Assembly (NCBI RefSeq): GCF_030316765.1
Contig: NZ_JASZYT010000008.1
Location: 348,037-412,036, forward strand
Length of the DNA: 64,000 nt
Source: Variovorax saccharolyticus
GTDB lineage: Bacteria; Pseudomonadota; Gammaproteobacteria; Burkholderiales; Burkholderiaceae_C
Reading direction: 5' to 3'
Shown piece after piece: positions 8,013 through 16,472 of the stretch. The position numbers were made by a program, and so were the translations under genes. The notes under the pieces were generated by a model that did not search any database, had not been told where the DNA came from, and worked only from the letters and a program-made list of their open reading frames with translations. Each line of letters begins with the position of its first letter. The first letter of the stretch is position 1.

Positions 8013-8752
8013 AGCTCTCCCTTCCCGAAGTCAATTTCTCCGACTGGGGCGATATTCGCTACCTGCACCTGGGCACCGAATGGGTGCAGGGGTCGATGAA
8101 GCTCGATGCGCCCTTCGAGATCGAACTCGAATACGTGCAGCGCATGATGGCCTGGCTGTTGTTCGTCGACCCCGCCAGCGTCGCGAAGCGGCATGCGATG
8201 CAACTCGGCCTGGGTGCGGCCAGCCTGACCAAGTTCTGCCGCAAGACGCTGCGCATGCGCACCACCGCGATCGAGCTGAATCCGCAGGTGGTCGCGGCCT
8301 GCCGCGGCTGGTTCAAGCTGCCGGCCGACGATGCCAAGCTCGAAGTCGTGGTCGCCGATGCCGCGACCGAGATCCGCAAGCCGCGCTGGCTCGGCACGGT
8401 CGACGCGCTGCAGGTCGACCTCTACGACCACGAGGCGGCGGCGCCGGTGCTCGACAGCGAGGCTTTCTACGCCGACTGCCGTGCCCTGCTGACCGAGGAC
8501 GGCGTGATGACGGTCAATCTCTTCGGCCGCTCGTCCAGCTACGAGCGCAGCCTCGAGAAGATCACGGCCGCCTTCGGCGCCGATGCGGTCTGGGCCTTCA
8601 AGCCGACGCGCGAAGGCAACACGGTGGTGCTGGCCCAGGCCGTCGCCAGCCGGCCGAAGCGTCCCGCGCTTGCCGACCGTGCCCAAAGCATCCAGACTCG
8701 CTGGAGCCTGCCTGCGCCGAAGTGGCTGCGGGTGTTCAAACCGCAAGAATGA
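8009..8752 (+). CDS. Spermidine synthase-like methyltransferase-fold protein
   Basis: A 247-residue Rossmann-fold protein resembling the catalytic half of polyamine synthases. A glycine motif (MQLGLGAASLTKF) is followed by an acidic strand end (TAIELNPQVV) and DAATEIRKPRW, then VDLYDHEAAAP. Such stand-alone proteins are usually labelled spermidine synthase, but the N-terminal domain is reduced and the gate-keeping motif of true SpeE is not clear. The true substrate is therefore uncertain. Translation is coupled to the glycosylase gene by a 4-bp overlap, and the GspE-like gene starts 28 bp downstream. Confidence 0.75.
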   Translation: MKLSLPEVNFSDWGDIRYLHLGTEWVQGSMKLDAPFEIELEYVQRMMAWLLFVDPASVAKRHAMQLGLGAASLTKFCRKTLRMRTTAIELNPQVVAACRGWFKLPADDAKLEVVVADAATEIRKPRWLGTVDALQVDLYDHEAAAPVLDSEAFYADCRALLTEDGVMTVNLFGRSSSYERSLEKITAAFGADAVWAFKPTREGNTVVLAQAVASRPKRPALADRAQSIQTRWSLPAPKWLRVFKPQE

Positions 8753-8780
8753 ATTCGCCCCGGGTCGCTTTGGGTTGGAA

Positions 8781-10571
8781 ATGAACGCTGTACTGACTTC
8801 TTCCTCGTCTTCTCCTTCCGGCCACGAAGGCCCGCTGGTGCTGCGCCAGCTGATCGAATGGCTGGCCAAGGACGGCCTGATCTCGCCGGTCGAGGCCAAG
8901 CGCACGCTGGCGCGCTGCGCCCAGGCGGAGAGCCGGCAGGCGCCGCTGGTGCGCCTCGCCAATGTCGCGATGACGCGCGAGAGCGACGGCAAGCCGCTCG
9001 ATCTCGAGATGCTCACCCAATGGCTGGCCGGCCGGGCCGGGCTCGCGTACCTGCGCATCGATCCGCTCAAGGTCGACGTGGGCAAGGTGGCCGACACCAT
9101 GAGCGCCGCCTACGCCGAGCGGCACAAGGTGCTGCCGGTGCAGGTGACGCCGAGCGAGGTGGTGGTGGCGACTGCCGAGCCCTTCCTGACCGACTGGATC
9201 GCCGAGGTGGAGCGCCAGTCGCGCCGCGCGGTGCGCCGGGTGGTCGCCAATCCGACCGACATCCAGCGCTACACGGCCGAGTTCTTCGCGCTCGCCAAGT
9301 CGGTGCGGGCGGCGCAGAAGGCCGGCGGCGGTGCCGGCGGCGCCAGCTTCGAGCAGCTGGTCGAGCTCGGCAAGAGCAACAAGCAGCTCGACGCCAACGA
9401 CCAGAGCGTGGTGCAGGTGGTCGACTGGCTCTGGCAGTACGCCTTCGATCAGCGCGCCAGCGACATCCACCTCGAGCCGCGGCGCGACCAGGGCGTGATC
9501 CGCTTTCGCATCGACGGCGTGCTGCATCCGGCCTACCAGATGCCGATGGGCGTGATGAACGCGATGGTGGCGCGCATCAAGCTCCTGGGCCGCATGGACG
9601 TGGTCGAGAAGCGGCGTCCGCTCGACGGCCGCATCAAGACCCGCAACCTGCGCGGCGACGAGGTCGAGATGCGCCTGTCGACCTTGCCCACGGCCTTCGG
9701 CGAGAAGATGGTGATGCGGATCTTCGATCCCGACACCGCCGTCAAGGACCTCGATGCGCTCGGCTTCGCCCAGCATGACGCGCAGCGCTGGGAGAAGCTC
9801 GTGACGCGGCCGCACGGCATCATCCTGGTGACCGGACCGACCGGCTCGGGCAAGACCACCACGCTCTATTCGACCCTCAAGCGGGTGGCGACCGAGCAGG
9901 TCAACGTCAGCACCGTCGAGGATCCGATCGAGATGATCGAGCCCTCGTTCAACCAGACGCAGGTTCAGCACCAGCTCGACTTCGGCTTCACCGAAGGGCT
10001 GCGGGCGCTGATGCGGCAGGACCCGGACATCATCATGGTGGGCGAGATCCGCGACCTCCCCACCGCCGAGATGGCGGTGCAGGCGGCGCTCACGGGCCAC
10101 CTGGTCTTCAGCACCCTGCACACCAATGACGCGCCGAGCGCGATCACGCGGCTGATGGAACTGGGCGTGCCGTCCTACCTGATCAACGCGGTGATGCTCG
10201 GCGTGCTGGCCCAGCGTCTGGTGCGCACGCTGTGCCCGCATTGCAAGGAGCTGGACGAATCGATCACGCGCGAGAAGCTGGCCGAGTTCGTCAAGCCCTG
10301 GCAGATCAACGGCTCGGTGCGGGCCTACAAGCCGGTCGGCTGCGTCGACTGCCGCATGACCGGCTACATGGGGCGCATGGGACTGTACGAACTGCTCAGC
10401 GTGAGCGAGGAGTTCAAGGCCCTGGTCACGAAGGAGCCGAACACGGTCGGACTGCGCCGCCAGGCGGTGGTCGACGGCATGCGGCCCCTGCGGCTGGCCG
10501 GCGCGCTGCGGGTCGCCGAGGGCGTCACCACCATCGAGGAAGTGCTCAGCGCAACGCCGCCTTTGGAATGA
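8781..10571 (+). CDS. GspE/PilB-family secretion ATPase, not in a secretion operon
   Basis: A 596-residue type II secretion/type IV pilus ATPase. An N-terminal GspE_N-like domain (to about residue 160) precedes the core. The core holds the Arg-rich ASDIHLEPRRDQ motif, Walker A GPTGSGKTTT (about residue 353), the Asp box VEDPIEM, Walker B-like PDIIMVGEIRD and the His box HLVFSTLHTND. A four-Cys zinc site follows (CPHC about residue 484, CVDC about 520). The usual partners (gspF/pilC, pseudopilins, secretin) are not nearby. It may serve a pilus or secretion apparatus encoded elsewhere. The ATG at 8781 lies at the start of the conserved N-domain; the Shine-Dalgarno is weak (GGTTGGA). Confidence 0.9.
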   Translation: MNAVLTSSSSSPSGHEGPLVLRQLIEWLAKDGLISPVEAKRTLARCAQAESRQAPLVRLANVAMTRESDGKPLDLEMLTQWLAGRAGLAYLRIDPLKVDVGKVADTMSAAYAERHKVLPVQVTPSEVVVATAEPFLTDWIAEVERQSRRAVRRVVANPTDIQRYTAEFFALAKSVRAAQKAGGGAGGASFEQLVELGKSNKQLDANDQSVVQVVDWLWQYAFDQRASDIHLEPRRDQGVIRFRIDGVLHPAYQMPMGVMNAMVARIKLLGRMDVVEKRRPLDGRIKTRNLRGDEVEMRLSTLPTAFGEKMVMRIFDPDTAVKDLDALGFAQHDAQRWEKLVTRPHGIILVTGPTGSGKTTTLYSTLKRVATEQVNVSTVEDPIEMIEPSFNQTQVQHQLDFGFTEGLRALMRQDPDIIMVGEIRDLPTAEMAVQAALTGHLVFSTLHTNDAPSAITRLMELGVPSYLINAVMLGVLAQRLVRTLCPHCKELDESITREKLAEFVKPWQINGSVRAYKPVGCVDCRMTGYMGRMGLYELLSVSEEFKALVTKEPNTVGLRRQAVVDGMRPLRLAGALRVAEGVTTIEEVLSATPPLE

Positions 10572-10594
10572 TTCAAGCAGGGATTACCCTGAAT

Positions 10595-10619
10595 TCTCGA
10601 TAGGTGGAATCCACATCGA
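10595..10619. other. Stem-loop between gspE-like and tctB genes
   Basis: CTCGAT pairs with ATCGAG, and inside it GTGG pairs with CCAC around an AAT loop, with a two-base AG bulge. No T tract follows. It could be an mRNA-end hairpin for the ATPase gene or an operator in front of the transporter genes. Confidence 0.35.
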
Positions 10620-10675
10620 GCTGACTCGCAGCTGACCACACAATCTCCGATCGAGTTTTTTCGTGGAGACTGTTC

Positions 10676-11164
10676 GTGAAAATCAAGAGTCAGAAAGACT
10701 TCTTCTCGGGGGTGATGTTCGCCGTCGTCGGAGTCGCCTTCGCTTGGGGGGCGACGACCTACAACGTCGGCAGCGGTGCCCGCATGGGCCCCGGCTACTT
10801 CCCGCTGATGCTGGGCATCCTGATGGCCGTGATCGGCCTCGTGATCATGTTCACCGGCCTCACGGTCGAGACCGAGGACGGCGAACTGATCGGCAAATGG
10901 GCCTGGAAGCAGGTGGCCTACATCCTCGGCGCCAACCTGGCCTTCGGCGTGCTGCTCGGCGGACTGCCCAGCGTCGGCGTGCCGGCCATGGGTCTGATCA
11001 TCGCGATCTATGCCCTGGTCATCATCTCCAGCCTGGCCGGCGCCCACTTCGAGCTGCCCAAGGTGCTGATCCTCGCGACGGTGCTCGCGATCGGCAGCTA
11101 CATCGCCTTCATCTGGGCGCTCAAGCTGCAGATCCAGGTCTGGCCTACCTTCATCACGGGCTGA
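10676..11164 (+). CDS. tctB: Tripartite tricarboxylate transporter small membrane subunit TctB
   Basis: A 162-residue protein with four predicted membrane helices and the TctB start pattern: a short cytoplasmic head KIKSQKDFFSG, then a helix, then GSGARMGPGYFPL. TctB is the small membrane subunit of TTT secondary transporters, which import carboxylates with a periplasmic Bug/TctC receptor. It starts with GTG, 10 bp before tctA ends the gap, so the two are co-transcribed. The matching receptor is probably the TctC-type gene at 13.8 kb, across the LysR gene (inference from proximity). Confidence 0.92.
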   Translation: MKIKSQKDFFSGVMFAVVGVAFAWGATTYNVGSGARMGPGYFPLMLGILMAVIGLVIMFTGLTVETEDGELIGKWAWKQVAYILGANLAFGVLLGGLPSVGVPAMGLIIAIYALVIISSLAGAHFELPKVLILATVLAIGSYIAFIWALKLQIQVWPTFITG

Positions 11165-11174
11165 GGACCGACAA

Positions 11175-12686
11175 ATGGAACTCCTAAACAATCTCTCCCT
11201 CGGTTTCGGTGTCGCGTTCACCTTCACCAACCTGCTGTACTGCCTGGTCGGCTGTATTCTCGGCACGCTGATCGGCGTGCTGCCGGGCATCGGCCCGGTC
11301 GCCACCATCGCGATGCTGCTGCCGGCCACCTACGCGCTGCCGCCGGTGTCGGCCCTGATCATGCTGGCCGGCATCTACTACGGCGCCCAGTACGGCGGTT
11401 CCACCACCGCCATCCTGGTCAACCTGCCCGGCGAGTCGTCCTCGGTCGTGACCGTCATCGACGGCTACCAGATGGCGCGCAAGGGGCGGGCCGGTCCGGC
11501 GCTGGCTGCCGCCGGCCTGGGCTCCTTCTTCGCCGGCTGCGTGGGCACGCTGATCCTGGCCGCCTTCGCGCCGCCGCTGACCGAGCTGGCCTTCAAGTTC
11601 GGCCCGGCCGAGTATTTCTCGCTGATGATCCTGGGCCTGATCGGCGCCGTGGTGCTGGCCTCGGGCTCGCTGCTCAAGGCGATCGCGATGATCGTGCTGG
11701 GCCTCTTGCTGGGCCTGGTCGGCACCGACGTGAACTCGGGCGTGGCGCGCTTCAGCTTCGACATCCCTGAACTCACCGACGGCATCGGCTTCGTCGCCAT
11801 CGCCATGGGCGTGTTCGGCTACGGCGAAATCATCGCCAACCTGTCGCGCCCCGAAGAAGACCGCGAAGTGTTCACCGCCAAGGTGTCCGGCCTGTTCCCG
11901 ACCAAGGAAGACTTCAAGCGCATGCTGCCGGCGGTGCTGCGCGGCACCACGCTCGGCGCCGCGCTCGGCATCCTGCCGGGTGGCGGTGCGCTGCTGGCCG
12001 CCTTCGCTGCCTACACGATCGAGAAGAAGACCAAGCTGCATCCGGGCGAAGTGCCCTTCGGCAAGGGCAACATCCGCGGCGTGGCGGCTCCCGAGTCGGC
12101 CAACAACGCCGGCGCGCAGACCTCCTTCATCCCGCTGCTGACCCTGGGCATCCCGCCCAACGCCGTGATGGCGCTGATGGTCGGTGCGATGACGATCCAC
12201 AACATCCAGCCCGGCCCGCAGGTGATGACCAGCAACCCCGAGCTGTTCTGGGGCCTGATCGCCTCGATGTGGCTCGGCAACGCGATGCTGATCGTCCTGA
12301 ACCTGCCGCTGATCGGCATGTGGATCAAGCTGCTGTCGGTGCCCTACAAGTACCTGTTCCCGGCGATCGTGCTGTTCTGCGCGATCGGCGTGTACTCGAC
12401 CAACAACAACACCTTCGACATCTGGATGGTGGCGGCCTTCGGCTTCATCGGCTATGCCTTCTTCAAGCTCGGCTGCGAGCCGGCGCCGCTGCTGCTGGGC
12501 TTCATCCTGGGCCCGATGATGGAAGAGAACCTGCGCCGCGCCCTGCTGCTCTCGCGCGGCGACTGGATCGTCTTCGTCTCGCGGCCGATCTCGGCCGGCC
12601 TGCTGGCGGCGGCGCTGCTGCTGCTGATCATCGTGCTGCTTCCGGCCGTCAAGTCGAAGCGTCAAGAGGCCTTCGTCGAAGACTGA
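11175..12686 (+). CDS. tctA: Tripartite tricarboxylate transporter large membrane subunit TctA
   Basis: A 503-residue polytopic inner-membrane protein of the TctA family. Signature sequences are GVLPGIGPVATIAMLLP near residue 35-50, the YYGAQYGGSTTAILVNLPGE loop, and a related second-half motif LGILPGGGALLAAF, consistent with the internal duplication typical of the family. It forms the translocation channel with TctB. The length is standard (about 500 aa). An intrinsic terminator lies directly after the stop, which ends the tctBA unit before the opposed LysR gene. Confidence 0.95.
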   Translation: MELLNNLSLGFGVAFTFTNLLYCLVGCILGTLIGVLPGIGPVATIAMLLPATYALPPVSALIMLAGIYYGAQYGGSTTAILVNLPGESSSVVTVIDGYQMARKGRAGPALAAAGLGSFFAGCVGTLILAAFAPPLTELAFKFGPAEYFSLMILGLIGAVVLASGSLLKAIAMIVLGLLLGLVGTDVNSGVARFSFDIPELTDGIGFVAIAMGVFGYGEIIANLSRPEEDREVFTAKVSGLFPTKEDFKRMLPAVLRGTTLGAALGILPGGGALLAAFAAYTIEKKTKLHPGEVPFGKGNIRGVAAPESANNAGAQTSFIPLLTLGIPPNAVMALMVGAMTIHNIQPGPQVMTSNPELFWGLIASMWLGNAMLIVLNLPLIGMWIKLLSVPYKYLFPAIVLFCAIGVYSTNNNTFDIWMVAAFGFIGYAFFKLGCEPAPLLLGFILGPMMEENLRRALLLSRGDWIVFVSRPISAGLLAAALLLLIIVLLPAVKSKRQEAFVED

Positions 12687-12706
12687 TCCTTCCCGGACCC
12701 TCGCAA

Positions 12707-12736
12707 GAAAACGGCAGCCTCGGCTGCCGTTTTTTC
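12707..12736. terminator. Intrinsic terminator between tctA and the LysR gene
   Basis: A perfect 9-bp stem ACGGCAGCC/GGCTGCCGT with a 2-base centre is preceded by AAAA and followed by TTTTT. It lies between convergent genes and can act in both directions. Confidence 0.88.
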
Positions 12737-12738
12737 GT

Positions 12739-13665
12739 TCAGGCCTTGAGGACGCGCGGCGGCTTCATGTGCTGCCGGGCCATGGCGAGGAAAGCCATGG
12801 CGGCCGGATTGAGCGGATGCTTGGCCAGCCGCACCGCGACCACCGGGTACTCCAGCGTCGGCCGCGTCACCGCCACCGCGCGCAGGTTGCCGGGCATCAG
12901 GATCTCGACATAGCGCGGCAGCAGCGCGACACCCGCGCCGGCCTGGATCAGGCCGAACGCGGTCGACAGCATCGACACGTGGTGGACCACGCGCGGGTAC
13001 ACGTTGGCCACGCTCGACAACTGGCGGCTGACCGAGCGCCAGATGTTGGCGTCCGGATTGACGTGGATGAAAGGCAGTGCATCGAGGTGCCTGGCGTCGA
13101 TCACCACGCGCTGGGCCAGCGGATGGTCGTCGCGCACGAACAGCGCCATGCGTTCGCTGAACAGCGGCTCGGTCGCCAGTTCCGAGTGCTTCTGGCCGAT
13201 GTCCGAGCCGAAGCCGAGGTCCGCCTCCTGCGAGAGGATGCGCGAGATCATCTGTTCGGCCGTGCTGTCCATCAGTGCGGTTGCCAGCGCAGGGTGCTGC
13301 TGGGAGAAGCGGCCCAGCAACGGCGGCAGCAGCGCGCCCGCCGTGAGATGGCCCACGGCCAGCACCACGCGCCCCTCGCGCAACTGGGATTGCGAGCGGC
13401 AGGCGTCGACCGATTCGTCGATCAGCCGCAGTGCGCGCACCGCGGTGTCGACCATCATCTGGCCCGCATTGGTGATCCGGATGCGGCGGCCGCGCACCAC
13501 CAGCGGCTGCCCGAGTTCCTGCTCCATGCGCTTGATCAGGTGGCTGATCGCGGGCTGGGTGAGTTGCAAGGCTTCGGCCGCAAGGGTGAAGCTGCCCGTC
13601 TCGGCCACCGCCGACAGGGCCCTGAGCTGTTGCAGGGATATTTCTTCCGCCGCGTTTCGAGTCAT
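12739..13665 (-). CDS. LysR-family transcriptional regulator
   Basis: A 308-residue LTTR. The N-terminal winged helix (LQQLRALSAVAETGSFTLAAEAL, then LTQPAISHLIKRMEQELGQPL) is canonical, and a substrate-binding domain follows from about residue 95. It is divergent from the TctC receptor gene, with 97 bp between them, and the dyad GATAA-N6-TTATC in that gap is a good candidate operator. It is convergent with tctA. The arrangement suggests control of tctC-ggt and perhaps tctBA in response to the imported compound. The ligand is unknown. Confidence 0.92.
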   Translation of the reverse strand: MTRNAAEEISLQQLRALSAVAETGSFTLAAEALQLTQPAISHLIKRMEQELGQPLVVRGRRIRITNAGQMMVDTAVRALRLIDESVDACRSQSQLREGRVVLAVGHLTAGALLPPLLGRFSQQHPALATALMDSTAEQMISRILSQEADLGFGSDIGQKHSELATEPLFSERMALFVRDDHPLAQRVVIDARHLDALPFIHVNPDANIWRSVSRQLSSVANVYPRVVHHVSMLSTAFGLIQAGAGVALLPRYVEILMPGNLRAVAVTRPTLEYPVVAVRLAKHPLNPAAMAFLAMARQHMKPPRVLKA

Positions 13666-13683
13666 AAGCTGTATTTATAGTTC

Positions 13684-13699
13684 GATAAACCGGATTATC
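13684..13699. promoter_or_regulatory. Candidate LysR operator (GATAA-N6-TTATC)
   Basis: A perfect 5-bp inverted repeat separated by ACCGGA lies in the 97-bp gap between the LysR gene and tctC, 18 bp from the LysR start codon. It contains the T-N11-A core that LysR-type regulators bind. Autoregulation plus control of the divergent gene is the normal arrangement for this family. Confidence 0.55.
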
Positions 13700-13762
13700 T
13701 GGCTTGATGCCCCACCCTTGCATAGCATTCGGATTCCTCTCCACAGGGACAGAATCCAGCCC

Positions 13763-14734
13763 ATGAAACGAATCCAGTTCCTTCAGGCCTGCGCCGCCGT
13801 GCTGTGCGTGGCCGCATCGCCCGCCAGCCTGGCACAAGGCTATCCAAGCAAGCCGATCCGCCTGATCGTGCCTTTCCCGGCCGGCGGCGCCACCGACCTG
13901 TTCGCGCGCACGCTGTCGCAGAAGATGGGCGAGAAGCTGGGCACCACGGTAGTGATCGACAACAAGCCCGGCGCTGGCGGCGCGATCGGCTCCGACATGG
14001 CGGCCAAGGCGCCGGCCGACGGCTACACGCTGCTGCTGGCGACCACCAGCACGCACTCGATCGGTCCGGCGATCAACGCCAAGCTGCCCTACGACACGGT
14101 GCGCGACTTCACGCCGATCGCCCATGTGGGCGATGCGCCCAGCATCATGCTGGTGCCGAACGACTCGCCCGCCAAGACGGTGCGCGAGTGGATCGACTAC
14201 GCCAGGAAGAACCCGGGCAAGCTCAACTACGCCTCGAGCGGCAACGGCACGATCGTCCAGCTCACGGCCGAGCTCTTCAAGTCGCAGGCCGGCGTGTTCG
14301 TGACCCACATCCCTTACAAGGGCACGGCGCTGGCGATTCCCGATCTGATCACCGGCAAGGTCGACGTGCTGTTCGACTCGCTGCCGACCGGCATGCCGCA
14401 CGTGCGCGACGGCCGCTTGCGGGCGCTCGGCGTGACCACGCAGAAGCGCAGCCCGCTGGCGCCCGAGCTGCCCCCGATCGCCGATGTGCTGCCCGGCTTC
14501 GAATCCAACACCTGGTTCGGCCTCTACGGCCCGAAGGGCCTGCCGGCCGACATGGTGGCCCGCATCAACACGGCCGCCAACCAGTCGCTGAGCGACCCGG
14601 AAGTGCGCGACAAGCTGGCACGGCTGGGCATCGAACCCACCACCAGCACGCCGGCGCAGTTGGCCAGCATGGTGGCGGCCGATGCCGCCAAGTGGAAGAA
14701 GATCATCATCGACAGAAAGATCACCGGCGACTGA
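13763..14734 (+). CDS. Bug/TctC-family periplasmic solute-binding protein
   Basis: A 323-residue receptor with a signal peptide (MKRIQFLQACAAVLCVAASPASLAQ). The Bug family start of the mature chain follows (YPSKPIRLIVPFPAGGATD), and later the DNKPGAGGAIGSD and YPKG-type loops (GPKGLPADM). Bug proteins bind organic acids or amides in the periplasm and deliver them to TctAB-type channels. It is divergent from the LysR gene and only 1 bp before the gamma-glutamyltransferase start (TGAcATG), so the receptor and enzyme are co-transcribed. This hints that the transported compound is a gamma-glutamyl or related amide (inference). Confidence 0.93.
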   Translation: MKRIQFLQACAAVLCVAASPASLAQGYPSKPIRLIVPFPAGGATDLFARTLSQKMGEKLGTTVVIDNKPGAGGAIGSDMAAKAPADGYTLLLATTSTHSIGPAINAKLPYDTVRDFTPIAHVGDAPSIMLVPNDSPAKTVREWIDYARKNPGKLNYASSGNGTIVQLTAELFKSQAGVFVTHIPYKGTALAIPDLITGKVDVLFDSLPTGMPHVRDGRLRALGVTTQKRSPLAPELPPIADVLPGFESNTWFGLYGPKGLPADMVARINTAANQSLSDPEVRDKLARLGIEPTTSTPAQLASMVAADAAKWKKIIIDRKITGD

Positions 14735-14735
14735 C

Positions 14736-16349
14736 ATGAAATTCGACTACGCGAACCCCTACACCTCGACGCGCATCCCGGTCTTCGCGCGCAACGTCGT
14801 CTCGACCTCTCACCCGCTGGCCGCCCAGGCCGGCCTGCGCATCCTGCAGCAGGGCGGCAACGCGGTCGACGCGGCGGTGGCGACCGCGGCGGTCATGACG
14901 CTGGTCGAGCCGGTCAGCAACGGCCTCGGCAGCGATGCCTTCTGCATCCTCTGGGACGGCAAGAAGCTGCACGGCCTCAACGCCTCGGGCTGCGCGCCCG
15001 CTGCGTGGACGCCCGAGTACTTCCGTAAGAAGCACGGCGCCGACGCCGCGACGCCGCCGATGCGCGGCATCGACTCGGTCACGGTGCCGGGCGCCGTGGG
15101 CAGCTGGGTCGCGCTGTCGGAGCGCTTCGGCAAGCTGCCCTTCGCCGACCTCATGGCGCCGGCGATCGAGATCGCCGAGCGCGGCTACCTGATGCCGCCG
15201 GTGGTGCAGCAGAAGTGGGCCGCCGCCACGCCGATCCTGCAGTCGCAGCCCGGCTTTGCGCAGAGCTTCCTGCCCTGGGGCCGCGCGCCCGAAGTCGGCG
15301 AACTGTTCCGCTTCCCGGCGGCCGCGCGCGCTCTGAAGGCGATCGCGGCGACCCGCGGCGATGCCTTCTACGGCGGTGAAATCGCCGCCGCGCTCGAGAA
15401 GTTCTCGAACGCGAACGGCGGCAGCCTCAAGGCCAGCGACCTGGCCGGCTGGAAGCCCGAATGGGTCGAGCCGATCGCCCAGAACTACCGCGGCCACACG
15501 CTGCACGAGATCCCGCCGAACGGCCAGGGCATCGCGGCGCTGATCGCGCTGGGCATCCTCGAGCACTTCGACATCGGCTCGATCCCGGTCGATTCGGTGC
15601 GCTCCCAGCATCTGCAGATCGAGGCCATGAAGCTGGCCTTCGCCGACACCTATCGCTACGTGTCGGAGCCATCGTCGATGGAGGTGACACCACTGCAAAT
15701 GCTCGATGGCGCCTACCTCGCCTCGCGTGCCAAACTCATCGACGTGAACAAGGCGCAGGACTTCCAGGCGGGCAACCCGGTCAAGGGCGGCACCATCTAC
15801 CTCACCGCGGCCGACGAGAGCGGCATGATGGTGAGCTTCATCCAGAGCAACTACATGGGCTTCGGCTCGGGTTGCGTCGAGCCGGAGTTCGGCATCAGCC
15901 TGCAGAACCGCGGCCACGGCTTCAGCCTGAAGGACGGCAGCCCGAACCTCGTGGCGCCGGGCAAGCGCCCCTTCCACACCATCATTCCCGCCTTCCTCAC
16001 CAAGGACGGCGCGCCGGTGATGAGCTTCGGCGTGATGGGCGGCAACATGCAGCCCCAGGGCCACATGCAGACGCTGGTGCGCATGCTCGACTACGGGCAG
16101 AACCCGCAGGCGGCCTGCGATGCGCCGCGCTGGCGCTTCAACGCCGGGCTCGAGATCAACGTCGAGGCGGCGATGGCGCCGGCCACGGTGCAGGGCCTGT
16201 CGGCGCTCGGCCACAAGGTCGACGTCATCAACGACTCCTACCAGGACTTCGGCGCCGGCCAATTCATCTGGCGCGCCGGCGATCCGGCGGTGGAGGGCTA
16301 CGTGGCCGCCAGCGACGCGCGCCGCGACGGCCTCGCGGCCGGATTCTAG
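14736..16349 (+). CDS. Gamma-glutamyltransferase family protein
   Basis: A 537-residue Ntn-hydrolase. The heavy-subunit start carries STSHPLAAQAGLRILQQGGNAVDAAVA and the GLGSDAF segment. The predicted autoprocessing site and catalytic nucleophile is Thr353 in KGGTIYLT, where classical GGTs have TTHxS; the following segment is SFIQSNYMGFGSG. The His after the catalytic Thr is Ile here, as in several GGT-like acylases and cephalosporin-acylase-type branches, so the substrate may not be glutathione. I see no signal peptide, so a cytoplasmic location is likely. Co-transcribed with the Bug receptor, 1 bp apart. Confidence 0.9.
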   Translation: MKFDYANPYTSTRIPVFARNVVSTSHPLAAQAGLRILQQGGNAVDAAVATAAVMTLVEPVSNGLGSDAFCILWDGKKLHGLNASGCAPAAWTPEYFRKKHGADAATPPMRGIDSVTVPGAVGSWVALSERFGKLPFADLMAPAIEIAERGYLMPPVVQQKWAAATPILQSQPGFAQSFLPWGRAPEVGELFRFPAAARALKAIAATRGDAFYGGEIAAALEKFSNANGGSLKASDLAGWKPEWVEPIAQNYRGHTLHEIPPNGQGIAALIALGILEHFDIGSIPVDSVRSQHLQIEAMKLAFADTYRYVSEPSSMEVTPLQMLDGAYLASRAKLIDVNKAQDFQAGNPVKGGTIYLTAADESGMMVSFIQSNYMGFGSGCVEPEFGISLQNRGHGFSLKDGSPNLVAPGKRPFHTIIPAFLTKDGAPVMSFGVMGGNMQPQGHMQTLVRMLDYGQNPQAACDAPRWRFNAGLEINVEAAMAPATVQGLSALGHKVDVINDSYQDFGAGQFIWRAGDPAVEGYVAASDARRDGLAAGF

Positions 16350-16398
16350 ATGGCCTGCGACGGGATGACCTCCGACAGCGAGGCTCAGGCCGCCGCCG

Positions 16399-16472
16399 GG
16401 CCGCTCCCAAGGCGGCCTGCGGCCCCCTCGGGGGGCAGTGAGTACACGCAGTGACGGAGCGTGGGGGCCATC
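16399..16472 (+). repeat. Comamonadaceae-type dispersed intergenic repeat (CCCCCTCGGGGGG element)
   Basis: The stretch contains GGCGGCCTGCGG, then CCCCCTCGGGGGGC, then AGTACACGCAGTGACGGAG and CGTGGGGGCCAT. This composite is familiar from many intergenic sites in Variovorax and Acidovorax genomes (from memory, not searched here). CCCCC/GGGGG forms a tight hairpin, and the outer GGGGGCC can pair with GGCCCCC. I find only one copy in the window. It extends past the start codon of the downstream EamA gene. Confidence 0.65.
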
